From an uncultured Chitinophagaceae bacterium (GTDB lineage Bacteria; Bacteroidota; Bacteroidia; Chitinophagales; Chitinophagaceae): a stretch of DNA of 29,461 nt. This document shows positions 7,058 to 13,589 of this stretch, piece by piece. The notes beneath the pieces were generated by a model. It had not been told where the DNA came from, ran no database searches, and was given only the letters and a program-made list of their open reading frames with translations. The stretch is taken from the NCBI GenBank assembly GCA_937919945.1, contig CALESY010000042.1:1-29461 (forward strand), in the 5' to 3' direction. Made by a program: the position numbers and the translations under genes. Position 1 is the stretch's first letter. Each line of letters begins with the position of its first letter.

Positions 7058-7264
7058 TCATGGATAGAAATACATAGTAGGCATATTAATCATTTTACAA
7101 ACAATTACTCCATTATTTTTCCATATCATCTTATCAACCTTAACATCATTTAAATATGATTTTGCAACTTGCCGACCACTAGCAATATCCTCATCAAAGC
7201 CATTTGAAAGAAATTCAGAGACTTCCTCTTCATTTAAAGTATCAATAGGAATTTTTTCTAACAT
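7058..7264 (-). CDS. 68-aa candidate precursor peptide
   Basis: An acidic N-terminal half (IDTLNEEEVSEFLSNGFDEDIASG) resembling a leader peptide is followed by a basic/hydrophobic second half, with Asp-Lys pairs (DVKVDKMIWK), one Cys, and the end MPTMYFYP. It terminates in Pro after aromatic residues, like the 89- and 107-aa neighbours, though sequence similarity to them is weak. It lies 33 bp after the 107-aa gene and 73 bp before the 89-aa gene in the same operon. Leader-like charge pattern plus position suggest a modified peptide. I do not recognise the family. Confidence 0.55.
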   Translation of the reverse strand: MLEKIPIDTLNEEEVSEFLSNGFDEDIASGRQVAKSYLNDVKVDKMIWKNNGVIVCKMINMPTMYFYP

Positions 7265-7297
7265 ATTAAATATTTATAATATTAGTGAAAGTTATTA

Positions 7298-7621
7298 TCA
7301 AGGAAAATCCATCCCATCGTAATAGGTTCTAACTTCATACCATCTCCACCATAAAAAATTGCATTTAAATTTTTTATCGTATGTGCAAATGGCGCCACCA
7401 AACTCAAGCTCAAGTTTATTCTCAGACGTACCAATTAAAACTTTTTTACCTGTACTAATGTCAATTGGGTTTATTTGCGGAATATTAACTGGTGTCCTTT
7501 GACTAATTGTAAGCTCATCATGAGAAATACGCTCTAATCCATTTCGTGAATCACTATAGATTTCTTTCACAACATCTAATGTGATTGCAAATGTTTCATT
7601 TGATGCAAATTCATTATCCAT
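7298..7621 (-). CDS. 107-aa candidate precursor with Trp-rich C-terminus
   Basis: A homologue of the 89-aa protein with a longer N-terminus. The C-terminal block CNFLWWRWYEVRTYYDGMDF, then a last Pro, is dense in Trp/Tyr and has Glu, Thr and two Asp. Two cysteines (AICTYDKKFKC) precede it. The central part carries proline-spaced strands (PVNIPQINPIDISTG). It lies 30 bp after the 130-aa gene and 33 bp before the 68-aa gene. I infer that the conserved tail is either a core peptide processed by GwsG/GwsS or a shared targeting signal. Coding status is supported by the paralogy. Confidence 0.6.
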   Translation of the reverse strand: MDNEFASNETFAITLDVVKEIYSDSRNGLERISHDELTISQRTPVNIPQINPIDISTGKKVLIGTSENKLELEFGGAICTYDKKFKCNFLWWRWYEVRTYYDGMDFP

Positions 7622-7651
7622 TACATAGAATTATAGAAAAACATAAAAGGA

Positions 7652-8044
7652 TTAACCTGGGCAATCACAATTATCCCAATCACAACAGAATGCAATTATA
7701 TTAAAATTATCTGCAACCTCAGTTGATACTTTTAAGGTATAACCGCTTTTTAGAGTAAAGCCGCTAAATAAATTAGCCGAGAAAGCTTCAACAGTACCAG
7801 TGGGCGTAGTTGCAGGAATTGTAACTTCTTTTACAATCCTAATATTAACTGTATCATCTATAAAAAACCTAACCATTCCTTGTGAAGTACTATCAGTAGC
7901 CTTAACAACTATCGATGTAATTGCAGTTCCATCATTTGCGCCAACAACTAATGAAGACATTGCACCAGTACCATTTCTATTAGGATTAGCAGTATTAATA
8001 CTTACCATACTAGTATTCCCAGTTAACTTTTGTAGTGTACACAT
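7652..8044 (-). CDS. Phage virion-like beta-sandwich protein with Cys-rich tail (paralogue A)
   Basis: A 130-residue protein of beta-strand character with the pattern NPNRNGTG, STSQGMVRFFIDD, EVTIPATTP, FTLKSGYTLKVSTEVADNF. This is the layout of small virion-associated domains found in many tailed phages, judged from memory of that pattern. Unlike those, which end near the FNIIA strand, it continues into CCDWDNCDCPG with four cysteines and three Asp. The neighbour at 8062-8454 is a clear paralogue. No other phage gene is near. The tail could be the modified core and the beta-domain a carrier or binding domain; this is inference. No signal peptide is visible. Confidence 0.65.
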   Translation of the reverse strand: MCTLQKLTGNTSMVSINTANPNRNGTGAMSSLVVGANDGTAITSIVVKATDSTSQGMVRFFIDDTVNIRIVKEVTIPATTPTGTVEAFSANLFSGFTLKSGYTLKVSTEVADNFNIIAFCCDWDNCDCPG

Positions 8045-8061
8045 AGCTTTTTATTTTAAAT

Positions 8062-8454
8062 TTAACATGAACAATTTTCCCAACTAGAGGCCTCTGCTGT
8101 TATAATAAAATCTTCCGATTTTTCAGTTGAAGCTTTTAATATGTACCCAGATTGCAGAGGGAATGTAATGGGAATTGTAATAGAATAAGTTTGCACTTTG
8201 CTGGATGGTGTCGTAGCCGGAATTAATTGTTCTTTAAATAATAAGACAGTACCTGCACCATTGTCAATAAATAGTCGAACCATTCCCTGACTTGTACTAT
8301 TAACTGCTTTCACTGTAATAGAATTAATAATAACGCCGTCTTGTGTAGCTGTTAGAACAGTGCCTAAAGTCCCAGTTCCATCTCTATTGGGATTTTGAAC
8401 ATTAATAGTGACAATACCTGTTACTGCTGTGTATTTTACTAATGACTCTGCCAT
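8062..8454 (-). CDS. Phage virion-like beta-sandwich protein with Cys tail (paralogue B)
   Basis: First gene of the peptide operon, 130 residues, paralogous over its whole length to the next gene 17 bp downstream. Shared blocks are VxINxxNPNRxGTG, NSTSQGMVRLFID, IPATTPS and LQSGYILKASTE. The end differs: AEASSWENCSC carries two cysteines against four in the paralogue, but keeps the W-[DE]-N-C-x-C pattern. The body resembles phage virion beta-sandwich domains. Duplication followed by tail divergence fits a multi-substrate precursor family, and also fits a structural or adhesin role. A weak promoter-like pair lies about 80 bp upstream. Confidence 0.65.
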   Translation of the reverse strand: MAESLVKYTAVTGIVTINVQNPNRDGTGTLGTVLTATQDGVIINSITVKAVNSTSQGMVRLFIDNGAGTVLLFKEQLIPATTPSSKVQTYSITIPITFPLQSGYILKASTEKSEDFIITAEASSWENCSC

Positions 8455-8535
8455 ACTTTACAATATTTATGTAGTGAAGGTATGTCTGTTTTATATTGAA
8501 ATAAAAATCGTATTGTAAAAATATTTTACTGTGAA

Positions 8536-8563
8536 TAAACTTAATTTAATACTAATTATGCAA
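8536..8563 (-). promoter_or_regulatory. Possible promoter of the peptide operon
   Basis: On the minus strand TTG (8563-8561) is followed after 17 bases by TAAGTTTA (8543-8536), one base off the Bacteroidota TAnnTTTG element. It lies about 80 bp before the 8454 start, in the 112-bp AT-rich gap after the XRE gene. The match is imperfect in an AT-rich region, so it is a weak call. Confidence 0.25.
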
Positions 8564-8566
8564 TTA

Positions 8567-8797
8567 TCAATCCTTGCTTATTAAAAATGATAATTCAACA
8601 TTATAATATTCTGCTATTTTCAAAAGTAGAATAAGAGACAAACTTCGGTATCTACCATTTTCTATCAAGCTAACCGTGGCTGAACTAACACCGAGATAAT
8701 CAGCGACACAAGAAATTTTTTCTCTACGAGAGTGTCTTAATACGTAAAGTTTATATCCAATATTTTCAAAGAACAAGTTGATTTGTAGGTTATTCAT
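8567..8797 (-). CDS. XRE-type helix-turn-helix regulator
   Basis: A 76-residue single-domain HTH_3 protein. The recognition region reads ISCVADYLGVSSATVSLIENGRYRSLSL, with the typical SxxTVSxIENGR helix, and the ending ELSFLISKD is usual for short XRE proteins. It lies between the 55-aa HTH gene (23 bp upstream) and the peptide operon (112 bp downstream) on the same strand, so it is the natural candidate regulator of that operon. No ligand-binding domain is present. A 14-bp palindrome at 9112-9125 upstream is a possible operator. Confidence 0.85.
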   Translation of the reverse strand: MNNLQINLFFENIGYKLYVLRHSRREKISCVADYLGVSSATVSLIENGRYRSLSLILLLKIAEYYNVELSFLISKD

Positions 8798-8820
8798 AAC
8801 ACTTAAAATAAAAGCATGAG

Positions 8821-8988
8821 TTATACTTTTTTAATCAGTACTAATATTTTTAATTCCTCAATTAATCTGTATACCTGCCTTTCAGATAAATGCAAGCGTA
8901 CCGCTGGACTACATGGTTTACCAGTTGCTTTTCTTCTTATCAAATAGTCTAAGTACTCAATTTTTCTAAGGATTTTAATAAGTTGCAT
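8821..8988 (-). CDS. 55-aa HTH-like DNA-binding protein
   Basis: A short gene: start CAT at 8986-8988, stop at 8821-8823. The product begins MQLIKILRKIEYLDYLIRRK, continues ATGKPCSPAV, then RLHLSERQVYRLIEELKI. This is the small Bacteroidota winged-helix pattern in which an N-terminal helix is followed by LxxSERQVYRxIEELK as recognition helix. It precedes the XRE gene by 23 bp on the same strand and probably shares its transcript. I infer a transcriptional regulator of the cargo region. Confidence 0.65.
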   Translation of the reverse strand: MQLIKILRKIEYLDYLIRRKATGKPCSPAVRLHLSERQVYRLIEELKILVLIKKV

Positions 8989-9452
8989 TTAGATAAGGTT
9001 GTATAATTAATAATAATAGCGTTTTTGATAACTAACCCATTGTGGTAACTATTGAACTAAAAGCAATACCTAACAGCTTCTTTATAAAACAATAACTAAA
9101 ATTAACTCGCTCAATAACGTTATTGTACTTTTCAGATAAAGAAATTAAATCCTTTTTATAGAATTAATATTTCTTAGAACACTTAATCAATCTATAGCTT
9201 TATTTCAACACAAATACTAAAACTCGTATGTAGTTTTCAGCAACTACAATGTATTAGGTAATTATCCTCTGTAGTTCGCCTGAGGAAATATGGCGTACAA
9301 AATGAGGTAGTTTGTATCTACAGTTTGTGTTTGTAACATCGAATTTATTTAATAACAATTAATCTTCCAAATTATCATTTGAAGAATTTGTTTTATAACT
9401 TTTAGTTAACGACTCAATCATTGTCATTCTGATTGCTCATTACTAATGCAGT
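8989..9452. other. AT-rich intergenic region with palindromes
   Basis: No convincing gene in 464 bp; only ORFs of about 25 codons are visible. It holds a perfect 14-bp palindrome CAATAACGTTATTG at 9112-9125, about 125 bp upstream of the 55-aa HTH gene and a plausible operator. It also holds a 7-bp hairpin TGTAGTT/AACTACA at 9229-9248, with further GTAGTT copies around 9270 and 9308. A bulged hairpin CTTCCAAAT/ATTTGAAG lies at 9364-9384, downstream of the outer membrane protein gene. Confidence 0.4.
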
Positions 9453-10124
9453 TTATTGTGGTTGCATAACCTTACTTTTCTTTTTCGATTGATAACCAAA
9501 GTAATATCCTGCCGAAAAACTAAACACATTGTTTTTGGCAGTAAGCCCATTGCTTGCGGCTGTGTTGGAGAAACCCAATCCGTATTGGGTACTTAGAAAC
9601 AATCCTATTGGGAATATATAACCAGCTTTTATGTTCACCCCTACATCCATAGGTCTAACACCACCTGTATTAAGATCATTGGTTATTTGTATTTTCTCTA
9701 CTACTGTCGTATCTAATGAAATGCCTTTATAGCTAGCTGCACTGGTAAATGCTATATATGGTCCCGCTCCAAATTGTAAGCCTTTGAAATTGTATTTTAC
9801 ATAAAGTGGCACTTCTATGTAGTTGTACCTCATTTGTACCTCATAGCTTTCACCTAATATTGTCGTACTGTATATAACGCCTTTTCTTGAATACACTACA
9901 CCTGGCTCAATAGAAAAGCCTTTACCAAGTCCGATATTCAACAGTCCGCCAAACCTTGCTCCTAATTTGGAGCTTAGTTCATCTGCGCCGAATGCACTTT
10001 TAGGGGATATACTTAATCTGGCAATATTGATACCTGTTTCTATTCCGAATTGAACGCTTTGTGCAGATGTGGAGCTTACGATACATGCACTAGCTAATGA
10101 GAGAATAAATTGTTTACTGTTCAT
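9453..10124 (-). CDS. Outer membrane beta-barrel protein, PorT-like
   Basis: The 223-residue product has a signal peptide (MNSKQFILSLASACIVSSTSAQ, cut after SAQ) and alternating amphipathic strands ending in a barrel closure (SFSAGYYFGYQ). Features such as FGIETGINIARLS, IEPGVVYSRKG, YIEVPLYVKYNF and LQFGAGPYIAF are typical of the PorT/OMP_b-brl_2 family of Bacteroidota. The start at 10124 is chosen because it begins the signal peptide; the longer reading from 10151 would run into the TATGTTTG promoter element. Function in this family is usually unknown. It is divergent from the XRE gene at 10234 and shares an operator-like site with it. Confidence 0.85.
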   Translation of the reverse strand: MNSKQFILSLASACIVSSTSAQSVQFGIETGINIARLSISPKSAFGADELSSKLGARFGGLLNIGLGKGFSIEPGVVYSRKGVIYSTTILGESYEVQMRYNYIEVPLYVKYNFKGLQFGAGPYIAFTSAASYKGISLDTTVVEKIQITNDLNTGGVRPMDVGVNIKAGYIFPIGLFLSTQYGLGFSNTAASNGLTAKNNVFSFSAGYYFGYQSKKKSKVMQPQ

Positions 10125-10144
10125 ATGATTACGTTTTATGAATG

Positions 10145-10187
10145 CAAACATAGAAAAATAAATTAAATAATCACCATTTAGTGATTA
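10145..10187 (-). promoter_or_regulatory. Promoter element and XRE operator-like inverted repeat
   Basis: On the minus strand TATGTTTG (10152-10145) matches the Bacteroidota -7 element TAnnTTTG, 20 bp before the outer membrane protein start. A perfect inverted repeat TAATCAC-N6-GTGATTA (10168-10187) covers the -33 position, in place of a clear TTG. This geometry fits repression of the barrel gene, and possibly autoregulation, by the divergent XRE protein. Confidence 0.5.
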
Positions 10188-10233
10188 ATAGTTTTTATTA
10201 CCTGTAATACTTTAAGTCTTTGATTGGTCAACA

Positions 10234-10464
10234 ATGCCCACAGAGATAGACAAGTATGTTATCCGTAAAGTCCGTGAAAAAAGGATTGAGAAGAAAATGT
10301 CTCAATCTCAACTTGCGTTTGAACTTGGTTATGCGTCGCAAGGGTATATAGGCATGATTGAAAGTGGTAAGTACAACAAGAGATATAGTGTAGAGCAGTT
10401 AAATCAGATAGCTAAAATCCTTGAGTGCAGTATACATGATTTTTTACCACACAAACCTATTTAA
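10234..10464 (+). CDS. XRE-type helix-turn-helix regulator
   Basis: A 76-residue HTH_3 protein: the domain runs from about residue 10 to 70 with KKMSQSQLAFELGYASQGYIGMIESGKYNKRYSVEQLNQIAKILECS, written here only as a guide to motif order (QSQLA, then YIGMIESGK, then QLNQIAKIL). It is unrelated in detail to the 8567 regulator. Being divergent from the outer membrane protein gene across an inverted repeat, it most likely controls that gene. It converges with the 430-aa gene downstream; a short hairpin lies between them. Confidence 0.87.
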   Translation: MPTEIDKYVIRKVREKRIEKKMSQSQLAFELGYASQGYIGMIESGKYNKRYSVEQLNQIAKILECSIHDFLPHKPI

Positions 10465-10512
10465 TCACGAGTATATCTGCCTGTATTTTAAAAAAACTGC
10501 AATTATTACTTA

Positions 10513-10530
10513 ACAAGTTTTAACACTTGT
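10513..10530. terminator. Short hairpin between convergent genes
   Basis: ACAAGT (10513-10518) pairs with ACTTGT (10525-10530). It lies between the stop codons of the XRE gene and the 430-aa gene. The stem is short and has no T tract, so termination is a weak inference. Confidence 0.3.
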
Positions 10531-10555
10531 CTGAAGCCAAACACTATATTAAGTA

Positions 10556-11848
10556 TTACAATTGATTCCTTTGAAAAAAGATTGGAGGTATCAAGCACAT
10601 ATTTTTGGCTTGATGTTTTTCAATAATAATATCAAAGCTGAATCTGAGCAATTTTTGACGAACATCGCCAACTTCGGATTCAGCTAACTTGCTAGCCATA
10701 TATGCCAAATGAAATTTTTGCGCCTTCCAAGTAAATAATTTTTGATACTTATCTCCGAAAACCTGCTTACATTTTTTAATAAAATCAATATCATCTATTG
10801 TATTATTATATAACTGCCCAAGTATTTTTATTACAATTACAGCACCTGCATTATGCTCAATATCTTCACTTGGCACCGAGTAATCAGATTCTGCTTTAGA
10901 TACAAGGTCATTAAAATATCGAGTATAATCCTCAGCAAGAGCAATGAGTCCGTGTGAATAAAATTTACATACTGCACATCGTATAGTTGTTAATATCTGA
11001 CTTGTTACTTTTTGATCAGCATATACTGATGACATATAATTTAACCCAGTAGTAACTTTATTTGTATCAATATAACCGTATAAATCAAGTAGTTCTTTTG
11101 TGATTTCCGCATTCTCTCCTATGGTCAGGTTTATTTCGTTTTTTGCTTTTTTTATGTGCTCTATATGTGCAGTTAAAGACGCTATATCGTTGCTCAAATA
11201 AGCTACTTTGGCATTAGTAACCCAGAATTTTAATACTGAAAAATTAGTAGTCGTTTTAGATAATAAATACTGTATATGGGTATTAATAGTTTTTGCAACA
11301 TCGTAGTTGTTGGCACATCCTGTACAGGTTTTATATTGACTTTCAATAATTCGGAGAAGATTATCACTTGGTGCATCCAAATCTGACAATAGGTCTTCTA
11401 ACAATTTTAAATAATCGCCAACAGATATTTTGTGTTTTACTCCTACAGATATTGCAGAAAGTACGCTTGCTATTTCTTTTTCCGTACCACTATTAAATTC
11501 ACTATTTGGGATTTTGTTACGGGGTTGAATATCGGATGTTTTTAAAAAATATCTTGCAATAGCTGTAAGCTTTAACTTGTGCGGGCGTTGTGATGTGTTT
11601 TTAGCTCTGTATAATTCACAAATATACCTGCCTGTAATAATATCTTGTTTGGTTGTAAACTGTTTAAAATATAAATTGATTTTATTGGCAAGTGGTTCAT
11701 AGTTTTGCCAACTATCTAATCCACCAACTACTGGATTGCGGGCATAATAGTCTTGTAGCTTTGTATGTATATACGCTAAAACACTTGGATATCCTGCGGA
11801 TACTATGGTGTTTTCAACTTGACGATATAACTCACTTGTCTTCATCAC
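10556..11848 (-). CDS. 430-aa hypothetical protein of the cargo region
   Basis: A mostly helical soluble protein without signal peptide or membrane segments; I do not recognise the family. Visible details are a CTGC (CxxC) pair near residue 175, an Arg/Lys-rich patch around AKNTSQRPHKLKL, and long helix-forming segments through the C-terminal half. The size, isolation, AT-rich composition and place among regulators in a mobile element are typical of accessory cargo, including anti-phage genes, but nothing in the sequence shows a catalytic motif. A doubled ATG (11848 and 11845) leaves the first residue uncertain. Three GTAC-centred sites lie just upstream. Confidence 0.7.
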   Translation of the reverse strand: MMKTSELYRQVENTIVSAGYPSVLAYIHTKLQDYYARNPVVGGLDSWQNYEPLANKINLYFKQFTTKQDIITGRYICELYRAKNTSQRPHKLKLTAIARYFLKTSDIQPRNKIPNSEFNSGTEKEIASVLSAISVGVKHKISVGDYLKLLEDLLSDLDAPSDNLLRIIESQYKTCTGCANNYDVAKTINTHIQYLLSKTTTNFSVLKFWVTNAKVAYLSNDIASLTAHIEHIKKAKNEINLTIGENAEITKELLDLYGYIDTNKVTTGLNYMSSVYADQKVTSQILTTIRCAVCKFYSHGLIALAEDYTRYFNDLVSKAESDYSVPSEDIEHNAGAVIVIKILGQLYNNTIDDIDFIKKCKQVFGDKYQKLFTWKAQKFHLAYMASKLAESEVGDVRQKLLRFSFDIIIEKHQAKNMCLIPPIFFQRNQL

Positions 11849-11874
11849 ATAACTGTAATTTAAGTATTATCAGC

Positions 11875-11914
11875 TTTTGTACAAAATAGCTCGATAATGT
11901 ACACCTTTTCGTAC
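11875..11914. promoter_or_regulatory. Three GTAC-centred sites upstream of the 430-aa gene
   Basis: TTTTGTACAAAA (11875-11886) is a perfect 12-bp palindrome. Two related sites, ATGTACACC and TCGTACACG, have GTAC at 11899-11902 and 11911-11914. Their place 27-66 bp before the minus-strand start suggests operators. A TATTTTG resembling a shortened -7 element overlaps the palindrome. Confidence 0.35.
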
Positions 11915-11967
11915 ACGATTGGCGCATATGCCTAGATAGTTTTGCCTCATTGCTACACAGTAAAAAA

Positions 11968-12046
11968 CCACCAGTTTTTTACTGGTGGCCACCAAAGTCG
12001 GATACGCGACTGGTGTATCCAATGATTTGTTGACCCAAGTCATTGG
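11968..12046. other. Tandem hairpin cluster before the transfer operon
   Basis: Three inverted repeats follow each other. CCACCAGT/ACTGGTGG (11968-11975, 11981-11988) encloses five T. GGATAC/GTATCC pair at 12000-12005 and 12015-12020. CCAATGA/TCATTGG pair at 12019-12025 and 12040-12046. The second and third share two bases, so they may exclude each other. In a gap of 284 bp between divergent genes and directly upstream of the transfer genes, this could be a transfer origin, a leader with attenuation, or operator sites. Confidence 0.4.
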
Positions 12047-12132
12047 AATGCAATGGATTATATCACATCACAGATTTACTGCAACAACACTAGCGTGCTT
12101 CCGACCATTATTAACTACTTAAAAGTAATGGT

Positions 12133-12432
12133 ATGGAAAACAGAAAAACTAACATTCAGGATGACAGCATGCCAACGCATCCTGATGGCACAGAGGTGCT
12201 AAATGCAATCAATGCAGGCTTTACTACACAGTATTATCCCGTAGAAGGAAATTCTTACTTAATCATCGGACAAGTGTCTGAATATCCAACTGTTCCTGTT
12301 TCGGGAAAAGTTATCAGCAGACATATTGACACTGAACTGGAACAGATAGTTGTTCGTATCGAATTATCTAATGGTGAACTTGGCTATTACATATATAGCT
12401 GGGCTGAATCTTATGCACAAGATGGAGGGTAA
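12133..12432 (+). CDS. 99-aa hypothetical protein, first gene of the transfer module
   Basis: An acidic protein beginning MENRKTNIQDDSMPTH and continuing with beta-strand-like segments (SYLIIGQVSEY, QIVVRIELSNGELGYYIYSWAE). No family recognised. It has no signal peptide or membrane segment. Its last codons form the left arm of a hairpin that overlaps the stop (12419-12444). Position as first plus-strand gene, 44 bp before the membrane protein, suggests it belongs with the transfer genes. Confidence 0.6.
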   Translation: MENRKTNIQDDSMPTHPDGTEVLNAINAGFTTQYYPVEGNSYLIIGQVSEYPTVPVSGKVISRHIDTELEQIVVRIELSNGELGYYIYSWAESYAQDGG

Positions 12433-12444
12433 TACCTCCATCTT
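12419..12444 (+). terminator. Perfect 10-bp hairpin over the stop codon (attenuator or terminator)
   Basis: AAGATGGAGG (12419-12428) and CCTCCATCTT (12435-12444) pair perfectly; the six-base loop contains the TAA stop codon. A short T-containing run CTATTT follows. It probably reduces transcription into the downstream transfer genes, making the first gene the most expressed. Confidence 0.6.
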
Positions 12445-12476
12445 CTATTTAAAAATATCTACTAACAACATAAAAA

Positions 12477-13589
12477 ATGAGTATGCAAAATATATCAGTT
12501 AAACACTACAGCAATCCGGCACACGATGCCTATTTAGACGGACAACTACAAAACATTTCAATTGAAATGAAGAACCTCGGCAAGCACACTGCTAAAGAGA
12601 ACATGTTGCATAGCATGGGAGATTTTAATGCTATTGCACTCAATAAAATTCAGGCTGTCATACAGCAACTCATTCATCAGAACAAAAAAACTATCCGGCC
12701 AATAGCATTACAGGTGCAGGCTGCCGCGATTAGAAAAACAGCTGATGAAAAAATGCAAGCCATAGAAGCTGAGAAAAATGAAGCGGAAACTAAACTGGAG
12801 CAACTGGCACTGCAATTCCAAAGTATGCATGAGCCAGCTATTTCTAAGCCTGTCAGGTATAGTATTTTGATTGCCCTTATTTTCTTTGCCCTTGGAGATG
12901 CATTGTGGAGTATAGATGCCATACGCAATGCAGGGCTTAATACGGTTATGGCAGTCATTATCTGCATCTGCATATTCTTCTGTCTCATTACGCTCCCATT
13001 TATGGCTGAGTATGTAATGAAGGCAAAGACACAGCCAATCAGAGTTACACGGGGGATAGTTATATCTCTTATGTGGTTAGCAGTATTTGCATACTTGGGA
13101 TATAACAGGCATATCTCACAGCTTGCAGATGCAACGTATACTGAGCTGATTGCTCATCAAAATGTTTCTGTTGCTTCGCCTCTACTGTTCTCTATTATCA
13201 GCTTCCTGTTCTATCTCGTTTCATTCGTGCTCTGCCTAAAGCTCTGGCAAAGCCCCGAAGAGAAGCAGGCTGATAAACAGTATGCAAAGACAAAAAGGGA
13301 AATACAGTCTTTAGGTGTAAGTGTCAAAGAATACCAATCCCATATAGATGAGATTCAGGCTACTGCTGAACAGGAAATTGCACTGATGAATCAGGTATTC
13401 GAATACGCGTATGCAACGGAAAGCAGGCTCATTACGGCTGCCAATTTAGTGGAAGAAGTATTCAAGGAGTCGCATATTAAGTTTCGTAAAGACGGAACGA
13501 TTCCTGGCTTTTTTGCAATACCGCATCAGTTTCATTTTGAACGATTTTTTTCACCTCTTAAAACATATATGTATGAAAAAGTGGATTAA
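12477..13589 (+). CDS. 370-aa membrane protein with coiled coils (transfer module)
   Basis: The layout is a cytoplasmic N-terminal part with a Glu/Lys-rich coiled coil (about residues 80-115), four hydrophobic segments (about 128-144, 156-178, 195-210, 237-258), and a second coiled coil (about 265-310). No enzymatic motif is seen and the family is not recognised. Its end overlaps the lipoprotein start by 17 bp, so it is co-translated with the genes that lead to the coupling ATPase. I infer a membrane component of the DNA-transfer apparatus, possibly helping to anchor the coupling protein, which lacks its own membrane segments here. Confidence 0.65.
   Translation: MSMQNISVKHYSNPAHDAYLDGQLQNISIEMKNLGKHTAKENMLHSMGDFNAIALNKIQAVIQQLIHQNKKTIRPIALQVQAAAIRKTADEKMQAIEAEKNEAETKLEQLALQFQSMHEPAISKPVRYSILIALIFFALGDALWSIDAIRNAGLNTVMAVIICICIFFCLITLPFMAEYVMKAKTQPIRVTRGIVISLMWLAVFAYLGYNRHISQLADATYTELIAHQNVSVASPLLFSIISFLFYLVSFVLCLKLWQSPEEKQADKQYAKTKREIQSLGVSVKEYQSHIDEIQATAEQEIALMNQVFEYAYATESRLITAANLVEEVFKESHIKFRKDGTIPGFFAIPHQFHFERFFSPLKTYMYEKVD

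Noticed and set aside
7652..8454. Prophage remnant
   Set aside because: Only the two beta-sandwich paralogues resemble phage proteins; no capsid, terminase, portal or lysis gene is nearby and they are in the maturase operon.
10125..10151. Nine-residue extension of the outer membrane protein
   Set aside because: It would cover the TATGTTTG promoter element and displace the signal peptide.
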